A stretch of 64,000 bases of DNA from contig JAIUPL010000012.1 of assembly GCA_020160935.1 (NCBI GenBank), forward strand, positions 62,001-126,000, written 5' to 3'. This document shows positions 48,367 to 58,300 of this stretch, one piece after another; positions within the stretch are counted from its first letter, which is position 1, and every line of letters begins with the position of its first letter. The notes under the pieces were generated by a model. It did not search any database and was not told the origin of the DNA. It saw only the letters and a list, made by a program, of their open reading frames with translations. Both the position numbers and the translations under genes were made by a program. The DNA comes from Bacteroidota bacterium. Lineage in GTDB: Bacteria > Bacteroidota > Bacteroidia > Chitinophagales > Saprospiraceae.

Positions 48367-48526
48367 GGGGGGTGATAAAGGTTGATGAGGGTTGATAAGT
48401 GTTGATGAGGGTTGATATTCAGCCACTCGATAGATGGAAAAAACAACCCTTATCCCGAGCCGCTATTTATCACCCCTCATCAACACTTATCAACCCTCAT
48501 CAACCCTATCAACCCCATCACCCCTC
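48365..48526 (+). repeat. Composite palindrome with GGTTGATGA units
   Basis: Left arm (48365-48418) contains units of GTTGATGAG, GTTGATAAG and similar. The right arm (about 48463-48526) contains the complement (CTCATCAAC, CTTATCAAC). It starts in the stop codon of the DUF1800 gene and ends 22 bases before the start codon of the DUF1501 gene, so any transcript crossing both genes contains the whole structure. Confidence 0.8.
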
Positions 48527-48547
48527 ATCCACTCATACCAATCCGTC

Positions 48548-50167
48548 ATGTGCGAAAAACATAACAACTCCCGTCCCGGCACCACGCTCGACAACCGACA
48601 GGCCCACGAACAAGACCATCGCTTGTGGTCGCGTCGAGATTTTCTGTCTGCTACCGGCCTCATAGGAGCAGGGGGCATGTTGCTGGGCAAATTGCCGGTG
48701 CATGCCTTTCAGCCCACGCCCATGATGGCGGCATTGGCCAATGGTCCGAATGACCGCATTTTGGTGTTGATACGCCTCGATGGCGGCAACGATGGCGTGA
48801 ATACCGTGATTGAACGCAGCAACCCGTTTTATTACAATATCCGACCGAATATTGCCATTCCCGACAACAACCTCTGGGCGCTCAGCAACGAATATGGCAT
48901 GCCGCTGTCGACCAGTGCCCTGCAACCCATGTGGGAAGACGGGATGATGAAAGTGATTTTTAATGTGGGTTATCCCGACCCCAATTACAGCCATTTCCGT
49001 TCTTACGACATTGTGGCTTCGGCCAGCAGTTCGGAAGAAGTGGTCAATACAGGCTGGATGGGTCGTTTTCTCGACAACGAATACGCAGCCTTCCTCGAAG
49101 CGCCTCCAACGGTGCCACCCGCCTTGCAAATCGGCGTGCAGTCCAACCTGGTTTTCAAAGCCGACAATGCCAATATGGCGCTGGCCATCAGCAGTCCGGA
49201 GGAGTTTTACCAGATCGCCCAAACCGGATTGCTGTATGAAACGGCTTCACTGGGCACCTCTCCTCGCGAACTCGAACTGGCTTACGTGCGCCAGACCGCC
49301 AATGCCGCCTTCCGATACGCTCAAACGATTAAGGAAGCCTATGCGCGGGGCAAAAACCAGACAGATTACCCCACCGACAACTACCTGGCAGAACAATTGG
49401 CCATTGTAGCCAAATTGATAAAAGGCAACCTTGGCACCCGCGTTTTTATGGTGCAAATTGGTGGCTTTGACACCCACTCAGATCAGATAGACCGCCATCC
49501 CGTGCTGCTGAATCGACTGGCCACGGCTGTCAAGGCCTTTTATGAAGACCTCGCCGCAGGCAGTAACAATTTGCAGGAAAAGGTGCTAAGCATGACATTT
49601 TCGGAATTTGGCCGCACGATCTTCGAAAACGGCTCACAAGGCACCGATCACGGCTGGGGCACACCCATGCTGTTGTTTGGTGGCGGGATTGGCAATGGCT
49701 TCACAGGCGCCTATCAGGATTTGAGCAATCCCGACCCTTACACCGACCCGGAATTCAGCGTCGATTTTCGCGATGTGTATGCTACCGTTCTACAGGACTG
49801 GATGGGCAACAGCCCCGAACTGGTACAATTTGTGATGGGCCAGCCTCAAACCAACCTCGGGGGTCTTGTGCCCGCTATTCCGCCTGCGCTGGGCGATAAC
49901 GGGAAATGCGCCTTGCTGGGACACAACCCACACCCTACCCTGCCGGGCGTGTTTGAAATCAAGTATTCCATGATGCAAAACGGCCCGGTGCGGATTCAAT
50001 TGCTTGACTCCGCAGGCCATGTGCTGCGTACAATGGTCAATGAATACAAGAATACAGGCAGTTACATCATGCTCTTCAAGCCCAGCGACTGGTTTGTGGC
50101 GCCCGGACAATACCGGTATCGTTTGCAGGCCGGCGGACAAGTGTTTGTAAGGGATATTATTGTATAA
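48548..50167 (+). CDS. Tat-exported DUF1501 protein
   Basis: From the ATG at 48548 the product is 539 aa. An upstream in-frame ATG at 48434 would be inside the palindromic repeat and is rejected. Twin arginines at 29-30 in SRRDFLSATG, followed by a hydrophobic stretch, form a Tat signal. DUF1501 elements: LIRLDGGNDGVNTV, FDTHSDQ and MTFSEFGRT-x6-GTDHGWG. The C-terminal 70 residues form a FlgD-like Ig domain. DUF1501 relates to sulfatase-type alkaline phosphatase folds and pairs with DUF1800. No typical T9SS C-terminal motif was recognised, so final location is uncertain. Confidence 0.9.
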   Translation: MCEKHNNSRPGTTLDNRQAHEQDHRLWSRRDFLSATGLIGAGGMLLGKLPVHAFQPTPMMAALANGPNDRILVLIRLDGGNDGVNTVIERSNPFYYNIRPNIAIPDNNLWALSNEYGMPLSTSALQPMWEDGMMKVIFNVGYPDPNYSHFRSYDIVASASSSEEVVNTGWMGRFLDNEYAAFLEAPPTVPPALQIGVQSNLVFKADNANMALAISSPEEFYQIAQTGLLYETASLGTSPRELELAYVRQTANAAFRYAQTIKEAYARGKNQTDYPTDNYLAEQLAIVAKLIKGNLGTRVFMVQIGGFDTHSDQIDRHPVLLNRLATAVKAFYEDLAAGSNNLQEKVLSMTFSEFGRTIFENGSQGTDHGWGTPMLLFGGGIGNGFTGAYQDLSNPDPYTDPEFSVDFRDVYATVLQDWMGNSPELVQFVMGQPQTNLGGLVPAIPPALGDNGKCALLGHNPHPTLPGVFEIKYSMMQNGPVRIQLLDSAGHVLRTMVNEYKNTGSYIMLFKPSDWFVAPGQYRYRLQAGGQVFVRDIIV

Positions 50168-50198
50168 GCGTCGGCAGCGCTTGAAGCGCTGCCGACGC
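50168..50198 (+). terminator. Perfect 14-bp hairpin after the DUF1501 gene
   Basis: GCGTCGGCAGCGCT (50168-50181), loop TGA, then its complement to 50198. There is no T-run, so it may be a palindromic repeat rather than an intrinsic terminator. It starts just after the TAA stop (50165-50167). Confidence 0.6.
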
Positions 50199-50253
50199 CG
50201 GTTCACGATGCCCCAAAAACAAACATTATAATCCACCATCCTACCTCTACCAA

Positions 50254-53200
50254 ATGCAGGAACACCCATTACTGATGATCTTTGCGCAGATCGTGGGCGA
50301 TTTTTTCTACCACCGTCTGCCCGGCGCTCCTCTGAGAGAAGCCCTTTTGCGTCGCATTGCCCAGGCACTTGTGCAGGGACAGTCGGCCGACTCCATTCGG
50401 GAGTATTTTCAGTTTGAAAAAATTACCCATTTCAGCACGCAATACCTCGACGCGGAAGACCGCGACCTGCTGAACCACATTCTCGGTGAGGAGCAGACTG
50501 CCCTGGTGGCAGGGCAGTCGCAACAGGTGCGCGTTTTTTTAAGGGAAATGCCCTTGCGCGCCGCGTACCTGCGCAGCAGCATTCCTGCCTGGGCGCGTGC
50601 CGCCGCTCTAATGGACTCGATTGGGCCCATTCTCAACCGCGACGGGCGGCGTTTCTGGCTCGACGTGTATGCGCCTGTCACGCAGGTACGCTCTATCGGG
50701 TTTGTCAATACCAATCGCCCGGTCATTATTCTCGGGCCGGATAAGCCTTTGGTGGTAAATGGAGCGCAAGTAGGAGCCATCTCTATTGGTAGGGGTACCA
50801 TTTGGGTGCAGGCGCGGCAATTCGTAGCCAATGTCGACGAAAAACTGTACTGCCCGCTGCTGGTAGAATCAGCAGAAGTGAGTTTTCAAAACGGGACAGC
50901 GCAAAATTCGCACGGGCAACTCGTCATGCGGGGCGCTGTTCGAGCGGTGCTAAGTGTCAGGCTGCGCACACAGGAAGTTTTTCACCCGGAAGATGTGCTG
51001 CATGGAACAGATGCCTGGAATGCGCAGTTCCGCATGCCGAAAGGTTTTGACATGCAAATTCAACCGGCGACTGGCAACCTGACAGCCGTGGCGGATGCAG
51101 GCTGGACACTTTATGGAGAAGAAAAGGCATTCTCCTGGGCTCAAATGCCCCCAACGTACAATTACCTGTTTAGTGCGGTTTCGATCCCGATGACTGTCAA
51201 TCAAACGGAGTTGAACGTCCTGCAGGCCTCATCTCCGGTATTTTACCCTTCCGGCGCTACCAAAGTAGATGAATCGGACTGGTTGCTGCCTGCTGCCGAA
51301 ATTGCCAACCTCCTGCCTGCCGAAGGCGCAGGGATGTTGTCTGTAAGGACGCAGAAAGGGCTACTTGCTTCCACCACGGGCGTGCTCGACGCCAATCAGG
51401 CCAATTCCGCGCCCCTGCACATCAACCGCTGCTGGATCACCGGCATGCCGGGGCAAATTCAGGTGATCGCACTGGAAACCACCACGGAACAGACGCGGCA
51501 AACACTCCGGATGTGGATGGACAAGGATGCACGCTGGAATGAACTGCATTTGCAGTATCCAGGCATTTTCCCCTTTATTTATCAGTCGAATGCCGCCGGA
51601 ACGGAGGCTATTATTTCCATAGCCAATTGTTCGGGCAAACTCGACCGCCCGCTGGGGGTTGATCAGCAACCTTTCCCGCTGGAAACCAAAACATCCCTCT
51701 ACCTGCGGCAATTCGGCGCTCTGAGCGACTACCTCGTGCTGTACGATGAAAACGTGATCCGCGACAATGCAGCGCCTGTCAATGGCCTGGAAGTCGGCGC
51801 TGATCAGTTGACGTTCCAAAGCCGCGCATTGGCCCTGAACAACGCCTTGCTGACCGTTTCGCCCGTCAATGCCTTTCTATTGAATGCAGAAATGCCTCCA
51901 CAAGCCGACTATTTCACCGAAGCCAGCCTGCTGTATGGATTCGGGCTGGTTGGTTACATGCCTATTTTGCCTGACCCGTACGCGGCCAATAAAGGTTTGT
52001 TCAAGTGGATGCACCACGAACTGGAAGGTCAGGACGGCGTGTATCGGCTCAGTCAGATACAGCGCCTGCTGGTCGGGACCATGCACTGGCAGAGCAGCGT
52101 AGCGCCTGATACGCGTTTTATTTTCGGCGATCAGGTGGGCAATGAAGCCAATATGTTCATACATCTCAACCCGCTGCTCGACCTGCAACGGGCCTTGAGT
52201 GAAGAAAACAACAACAGAACCAACCGCGCTGCCAAACGAAGCGCCCTTTTTTCTCAGCACTCCGGGCTGGAACGCGGCCGCAACGACAACTACTGGCCCG
52301 AAGAATACGACATCAATATCCGCGTCAACGACCAATACCGAAATCACCATTTTTTCAGCCTGCTGGATGTGAGTACGGCGGCCGACTGGATGGGGGTCGA
52401 CCTGGGTTACCTGGATGAAGCGTTTATTTTTGAGCAGCGATTTTCAGTAGAAACTGCCCAAAATCCTTTGTCTGCCGACGGCATGGACGTAGTGGCCTCC
52501 GGCAAATTGGTGCGGCTTTTCACCACACCGCAGATCAGTTGGGAACCTGTGCTGAATACCGCGCCGGCGACCAGTTTTGCCAACGACCCGCCCGAAGGGC
52601 TGCTGCTGTTCAAAGACGATGGCCCTCCTGCACTGATCGGGAACACTGGCAATGAGCCCGTGCCCATTGCGCCCTTGCCCCTGGCGCAGTACCTCGAACA
52701 GGGTTATCGCGACAAGGATTTTAAAGCCTGGAGTTTTTTTACCCTGCCCTTCGGCATGCTCGGCATTGCCCGCTACAACCAGGAGTTGACCATCGGCAAC
52801 AACCCGCCTTCGGAAGGCGCCCGCATCGACATTATCCGCGAAAGTTTCGGAAATGACATAGCAACCAGCCTGCAAATCAGTACGCAAGGCTACTATTCCG
52901 ATTTTCAGAAAAACCGGAATTTTGAGGGCATGACGTATCAGTTGTACAACCTGTACAACCCGCTGGGGCAAGCCCTCGACCGAAGCATCCTCAGCAAAAC
53001 GGTGACGGAAATTTTCAACCGCGAATTCGGGCCGAACTCCGGCAAACTGCGCCAGCGTGGCGTACCTGTCGAACGCTACGATTTCAGCGGATACGGCGCC
53101 AATTTGTTCAGCCACTGGCTCAACGACCGCGCGCGCATCGCCGAAACCTCGCAGGCCAAATTCGACGTGTGGCGCGGCCGTACCGCCCATGAAGTGATCC

Positions 53201-55308
53201 AGGTGCGCAGCATCCTCTATCCCTGGGGCATCCGCGTGGTGCGCACCATTACCATGTTCCGCAACAGCGCAGGCCTGGTGTACCGCATCGACAGCGGCTG
53301 GCGCGCCGAAAGCGACGGCGTGTACGATTTCAGCACGGTGGTGCTCGATAAATCCAATATGGAGCGCGCCGAATCGCCCGGATACGCTTTCCATTCCGGT
53401 ATTGTAAAAGGCGTTTTCAATGTGCGCAATATCGTAGAGAGCGATGATCTGGCGCCGTTTGAGAGGAAATGGACCAAAACCTACGGCTACTACATCGACG
53501 AAAACGACGGCCTGGCCGTATCTGTCGGCGCCGGCTGGCCGCTCGATGTGGAATTGCAGCCTGTGTATTTTGATGCTGATGTAGAAATTGAGGGCATCAT
53601 TCAGGGTGGCGTCAACGGCCGCACCCCTTCCAAACGTATGCTGGGTTACCTGCAACTGGCCCCACGCGGCGTACCCATTTCCGCAGAAATGTTCCGCGAC
53701 CTGTTGCTGTTCCAAAATGGACTCGGCGGCCCGGTAGATTGTGTCATCGATATTGCAGACAGCAAACAGCACATGCGATTGAGCCGGGTGGAAATCCAGC
53801 CTTCCATGAACGGTGGGCAACTGGTATTCGTCACAGCCGCCAAAGGAACGCCCATTTTGCCCAAAGACGGCAGTTGGAGCGTGGTGATGCACAAAAAAGC
53901 GAGCAAAGAAGTGCTGCCCATCAGCGATTCGGTGGTGCCGCTCATCCGCCGCGGCCTGCATGGCACAGCGAGCAACAACCCGCTGGAATTAGCCAGTCCG
54001 ACCGATTTGTTCAACCTGAACCTCGAAGATCGGGCCACGCAGTACGCTTTTTTGCAAAATACCGACACGCAAAAAGTGCTGTTCAGAAATCCGTTTTTTG
54101 AAACGGGCATAAAGCAATTGCAAAGTTCGAAACCCGACCTGGCCGATGCCTACCGCCTGCTCAACAGCAAAGGCATTTTCCCGAAATTAGACAACCTGCC
54201 CCGGCTCGATCTGGCCGATTTCAACCTGAATATCATCGATCAAGGCTATCAGTTGCTGCACAAAATTGATCCCGCGCAAGTGCTCGACCAGGTATTGCCC
54301 GACGGCCCGGTGTATTTCATCAACGAAAAAGAGGTGAAAATTTACGCCGAATACGCCAAAAAGGATATTCAGGGGAATAAACTGGGCAACGGCACGGTCA
54401 ACTTTGGCCTCGACAGCGCCCTCGGCACCTGGGCCAACAAGATGAACGATATCACCGTCGTCATCGACCTGCTGGACATGAAACGCCTGTTCCTGATTCG
54501 GGGAAAATTCGATACCGAAAAAGGCAAAGCGCCGGCATTCACGGGCCCTGAACTCCAATTTGGCAAAGACCTGCAACCTATTGTCGACATCCTGCAGGTG
54601 TTGCAATCCATTGGCGACGGCAACTACGGCGATGCGCTCAACAAGGGGCTGAAAATTGCCATGAGCAACAGCCCCAACAACTGGGAGTATAAGTTTCAGG
54701 CCGACAAAGAACTTCCCGTTCTGCGTTTTCCGCCCGGTGCAGCAGGCCCTGCGGTGCCTTTGCGGCTCGAAGCCTACATGAAACTGGGTTGTTATTTCAA
54801 CGTAGGCATGCCGCTGCCGCCTGGCGCCGGAATGCCCATGCCCAGTGGCGGCGCATTCATCGAATTCGGCGCCAAACTCAGCGTCATGTGCCTGTCCGTC
54901 GCTGCGGCAACTGTGTATGCCGTCGGCACCTGCAACCTGCGCATCAGCGCCGACACCGTCCGCGGGCCGGGACTGTCGATGAAAATGGGCTTCGGCGTCG
55001 AACTCATGGTCGGCCTGCCCGTCATCGGCAATGTGAGCGTGTACTATGCAGCGGGCGTGGAAATTTCTATTGACAGCCGGGTGATTGTGGTGGGCGCGTT
55101 CATCCTGTTCCGTGGTCGCGCCGAACTGATCGGCGGATTGGTCACCATTCAGATTCAGATTGAAGCCGCCGGCAAGGTGGTGCGCGACCTGGCAGCGGGC
55201 CGTACCGACTGCGTGGCGCAGGTAACGTTCAGCCTCGACATCAGTATTTTCCTCGTGATCAATATCAGTTTTTCAAAGAGTTTTCAGGAAAATCGTCAAA
55301 TCGCCTAA
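50254..55308 (+). CDS. Giant protein of unknown function (1684 aa)
   Basis: I do not recognise this protein. There is no signal peptide, lipobox, Walker motif or T9SS tail. The N-terminal 130 residues are helical (MQEHPLLMIFAQIVGDFFYHRLPG). The long middle is beta-rich with many aromatic-flanked strands (WGIRVVRTITMFRNSAGLVYRIDSG near 990). A helical portion lies about 1250-1420. The last 200 residues contain repeated Gly/Val/Ile-rich amphipathic strands (FGVELMVGLPVIGNVSVYYA). The next giant gene begins 15 bases downstream, so they are co-transcribed. G+C appears higher than in the defence block. It could be part of a large assembly or toxin-like particle, but this is speculation. Confidence 0.75.
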   Translation: MQEHPLLMIFAQIVGDFFYHRLPGAPLREALLRRIAQALVQGQSADSIREYFQFEKITHFSTQYLDAEDRDLLNHILGEEQTALVAGQSQQVRVFLREMPLRAAYLRSSIPAWARAAALMDSIGPILNRDGRRFWLDVYAPVTQVRSIGFVNTNRPVIILGPDKPLVVNGAQVGAISIGRGTIWVQARQFVANVDEKLYCPLLVESAEVSFQNGTAQNSHGQLVMRGAVRAVLSVRLRTQEVFHPEDVLHGTDAWNAQFRMPKGFDMQIQPATGNLTAVADAGWTLYGEEKAFSWAQMPPTYNYLFSAVSIPMTVNQTELNVLQASSPVFYPSGATKVDESDWLLPAAEIANLLPAEGAGMLSVRTQKGLLASTTGVLDANQANSAPLHINRCWITGMPGQIQVIALETTTEQTRQTLRMWMDKDARWNELHLQYPGIFPFIYQSNAAGTEAIISIANCSGKLDRPLGVDQQPFPLETKTSLYLRQFGALSDYLVLYDENVIRDNAAPVNGLEVGADQLTFQSRALALNNALLTVSPVNAFLLNAEMPPQADYFTEASLLYGFGLVGYMPILPDPYAANKGLFKWMHHELEGQDGVYRLSQIQRLLVGTMHWQSSVAPDTRFIFGDQVGNEANMFIHLNPLLDLQRALSEENNNRTNRAAKRSALFSQHSGLERGRNDNYWPEEYDINIRVNDQYRNHHFFSLLDVSTAADWMGVDLGYLDEAFIFEQRFSVETAQNPLSADGMDVVASGKLVRLFTTPQISWEPVLNTAPATSFANDPPEGLLLFKDDGPPALIGNTGNEPVPIAPLPLAQYLEQGYRDKDFKAWSFFTLPFGMLGIARYNQELTIGNNPPSEGARIDIIRESFGNDIATSLQISTQGYYSDFQKNRNFEGMTYQLYNLYNPLGQALDRSILSKTVTEIFNREFGPNSGKLRQRGVPVERYDFSGYGANLFSHWLNDRARIAETSQAKFDVWRGRTAHEVIQVRSILYPWGIRVVRTITMFRNSAGLVYRIDSGWRAESDGVYDFSTVVLDKSNMERAESPGYAFHSGIVKGVFNVRNIVESDDLAPFERKWTKTYGYYIDENDGLAVSVGAGWPLDVELQPVYFDADVEIEGIIQGGVNGRTPSKRMLGYLQLAPRGVPISAEMFRDLLLFQNGLGGPVDCVIDIADSKQHMRLSRVEIQPSMNGGQLVFVTAAKGTPILPKDGSWSVVMHKKASKEVLPISDSVVPLIRRGLHGTASNNPLELASPTDLFNLNLEDRATQYAFLQNTDTQKVLFRNPFFETGIKQLQSSKPDLADAYRLLNSKGIFPKLDNLPRLDLADFNLNIIDQGYQLLHKIDPAQVLDQVLPDGPVYFINEKEVKIYAEYAKKDIQGNKLGNGTVNFGLDSALGTWANKMNDITVVIDLLDMKRLFLIRGKFDTEKGKAPAFTGPELQFGKDLQPIVDILQVLQSIGDGNYGDALNKGLKIAMSNSPNNWEYKFQADKELPVLRFPPGAAGPAVPLRLEAYMKLGCYFNVGMPLPPGAGMPMPSGGAFIEFGAKLSVMCLSVAAATVYAVGTCNLRISADTVRGPGLSMKMGFGVELMVGLPVIGNVSVYYAAGVEISIDSRVIVVGAFILFRGRAELIGGLVTIQIQIEAAGKVVRDLAAGRTDCVAQVTFSLDISIFLVINISFSKSFQENRQIA

Positions 55309-55323
55309 CCCCCTCGCCGATAT

Positions 55324-58300
55324 ATGGAAGCCAAAATCAGCATACTCACTTTTCCGCAACGCATTGAAAATGAACGACTTTATTTCAATGTGTTGGTCAT
55401 ACCGCGCAATTTCAACCCCTTGCTCGACGATCCGATACAGGCGCTGTCGCCCGCCTGGGTCAATGCCACTTTGCAACTGCGCGCATACGTGTCCGACTCG
55501 CTGGCAGATTACCCCATGCTCAACCCTGCGCCGGCCTTCAACGTGTTGCTACCCGATATGCCTACGGACCCGGATGCCACGGAAATTTTCAATACCCTGG
55601 CCCTGCGTTTCGACATCAGCAGCACGGCGACCGCAGAAGCGCCCAAGGCTACTCATTTTGCTCGAAAATACCTGCCGCTCAGTTACCGCGATGCCTTTCA
55701 TTTTACCCGCCCGCGTACAGACAGGGCGGCCATCGACGACAGTTATGCCTGTGCGCTCGACAAGGAAAAAGAACCGGCAGGCGATTTTAAGCCCGACAAC
55801 GACCAGGTGAGTTGGGGGCAGGTGTTTGCATTTTGCCTGCGCCAGCCGGCGATTGCGCGCAAATGCGGCTTCATCCGCGAGGCTTTTGTAGACCTGACAC
55901 CCGGCTTTTTGGCCAATGGCGGCTGGTTATTTGTCGATTTTGAGGCGGGCTCCTCTTATGATTTTGCCGACATGACGGCCGTGAAACGCTATGCCGCGCG
56001 GCTCCCGAAAATTCAGGCAGGCGAAAACCGGCCTTTGTTCGCCGCCGTACAATTCCGCGTGCGCCTTGATGACATGACGCCGCCGCCCCTCAACCCCGAG
56101 ATGCCCTCCGCTTACGACGAACTGTTGGTGGAATCCAGCATGTACGACGACGGTTTTGCCAAAATCGTACACGCCCAACAGCCCGTCAGCGACCACATGC
56201 TGAAAGAAACGCACGATCCGGAATTTCCAGTCACCAACGATTCAGGCATCCGCCTGGCCTGGGACGACGAGCAGTTGCTCATCTGGATGAACCGCCAAAT
56301 GGAGGAAAATCCGAAGAAACCCGGCACACAGGAACGCGACGACGCGCCGATGGGTGTATTCGGCTACCGCATCGATGTGCGCGAACGGAGTGCCGATGAC
56401 GCCAATCCCAATGCCTGGACTTCACTCTGCGAAGTGCGCAACAAAACCGACCTGGCGATAGGCGCCGCGCTCATCGATTCGGTCAACCAGCAACGCGAAC
56501 TGAACGTCGAAGTGTACCCTTCCATTCCCGATGGCCGCAAAAACAAACATTTCTGGCTGCCGGCTTATTTCGCCTACTGGACGGGAAAAAGCCTCGTGCT
56601 GCAGGATGAAGATGCCATCGATCTTTTCCGGAAAGACCAAAACACCCAACAGGATGGAACACCGCAGGCGGCTGTAAAAAACCTGATGTACGACCCTGTT
56701 GGGCTCGAAAACGTACCACTGCTGTACGGCCGCCAGTATCAATTCCGTACCCGCTTTGCAGATATGACCGGCGGCGGCCCGGCGGCCAGCCAGGAACCCG
56801 TGTACGCCGCCGAAGCGCCTGTGGCTACGCATCATTTCAAACGCCATGCGATACCGCAAACGGTACGGTTGCAGCATGTTTTACCCGAAACAGACGGCGC
56901 ATATTTTACTGAAAACCAACTGGTTGTGCAGCGGCCATTATTGGGCTACCCGAGCGTATTGTTTACCGGCGCTTACCCCAATGCGCTGGATTTGCTCAAA
57001 GCAGATTTTGACCTTGCACTCGGCAGTCGCGACATCGGCATCGCCGACCCGGATGTAGACCGGCTGGAAATCGAGGTGGCGGTGCGCGCCTTAGATATGG
57101 ACACGACGGTGCTGAAACACCAGCCGCAGGATCACTTCGCCATTTTGTACACCACTACCCGTGCATTTCCGGCCGACCTGAATGGCGACCTGAATATTCC
57201 GCTGGTGTTCGTGGATCGGCCGGTGCTGAATTTCAGCAATTCCAGCGATCTGCAAGCGTTGGGGTTGTCGGACAATACCCTTTCTATCAACGATTTGCAG
57301 GAACTCGTTTTACCAACACACCGCGATATTCAGATCACGGTACGTGCCAAATGCAGCGAAAAAGAAGGTTATTATGCTCATGGCAATTCCATTACCGGCA
57401 TGCCTTCCCGCATCGTAACGCGCAGGGCCGCCACCAGCGAAACGGCATTTTTCAAACCCACCGGCGCGCCCACCATGATTCGCGGCATTTACCTGCGCCG
57501 TACGGAAGAGCCGAAGGTAAAAGCCAAGATCAAACACGTATTCATCGGCTCCAAAGCCACGCCCGAGCAGTCTCCTACCCTCATCCAGCGCCTTGCCACG
57601 GCCATCGATGTGCAAAACAAAGGCATGTCGCTGATGGGTAAAAACGGGCAACGCTGGCAATTTGGCGCAGCCCGCGCAATTCGACACACGCTCGCACCCG
57701 ACAATACCAGCATCACCATCGCCACGGAAGACGACCTGATCAACCACTGGCTGGTGCCTATTACGCTGCTGATCGACCGCGACTGGTCCTGGGACGGTAT
57801 CAAGCCGGACAGCATCGATATTTTCCGAAGAAAAAAATTCGCGCTGGCAGACGACTGGGAGGATGAAATCAAAGTGGGCGACGTGGAACTGAAAAAAGGC
57901 ATCAATATTCAGGCGCTGAGCAACGCCGACCGCAGCCAGACGTTCCTGTGTTTTTTGGATGCCGTAGAGCCCAAATCGACCGATCCGACCTTGTTTCCCG
58001 ATGAAATCATGGTGGAATATCGCATCGAGCCGCGTTTCAAGGAGGAAAACCCGGAACTGACCGTGGATGCACCGCTCAGCCTGAGCCTGTTGCTGCCCAT
58101 CACGACCCCGCCTGCGCAAATGCCCAACATTGTGAGCGCAGGCATGGCCATGAGCCGCTACCAGCGCGATCCTTCCTACGCCAACACCGAGGCGCGGCAA
58201 CGCTACCTCTGGGTGGAATTTGAAAAGCCGCTGGACAACCCGCGCGACGCTTATTTCGGCCGTATCACGGCCTACGCCCCCGATCCTTTGCTGGCCGAAT

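Noticed and set aside
52444-53961. 505-codon minus-strand ORF
   Set aside because: Antisense shadow of the 1684-aa gene; no start context and biased residues (many H, Q, R).
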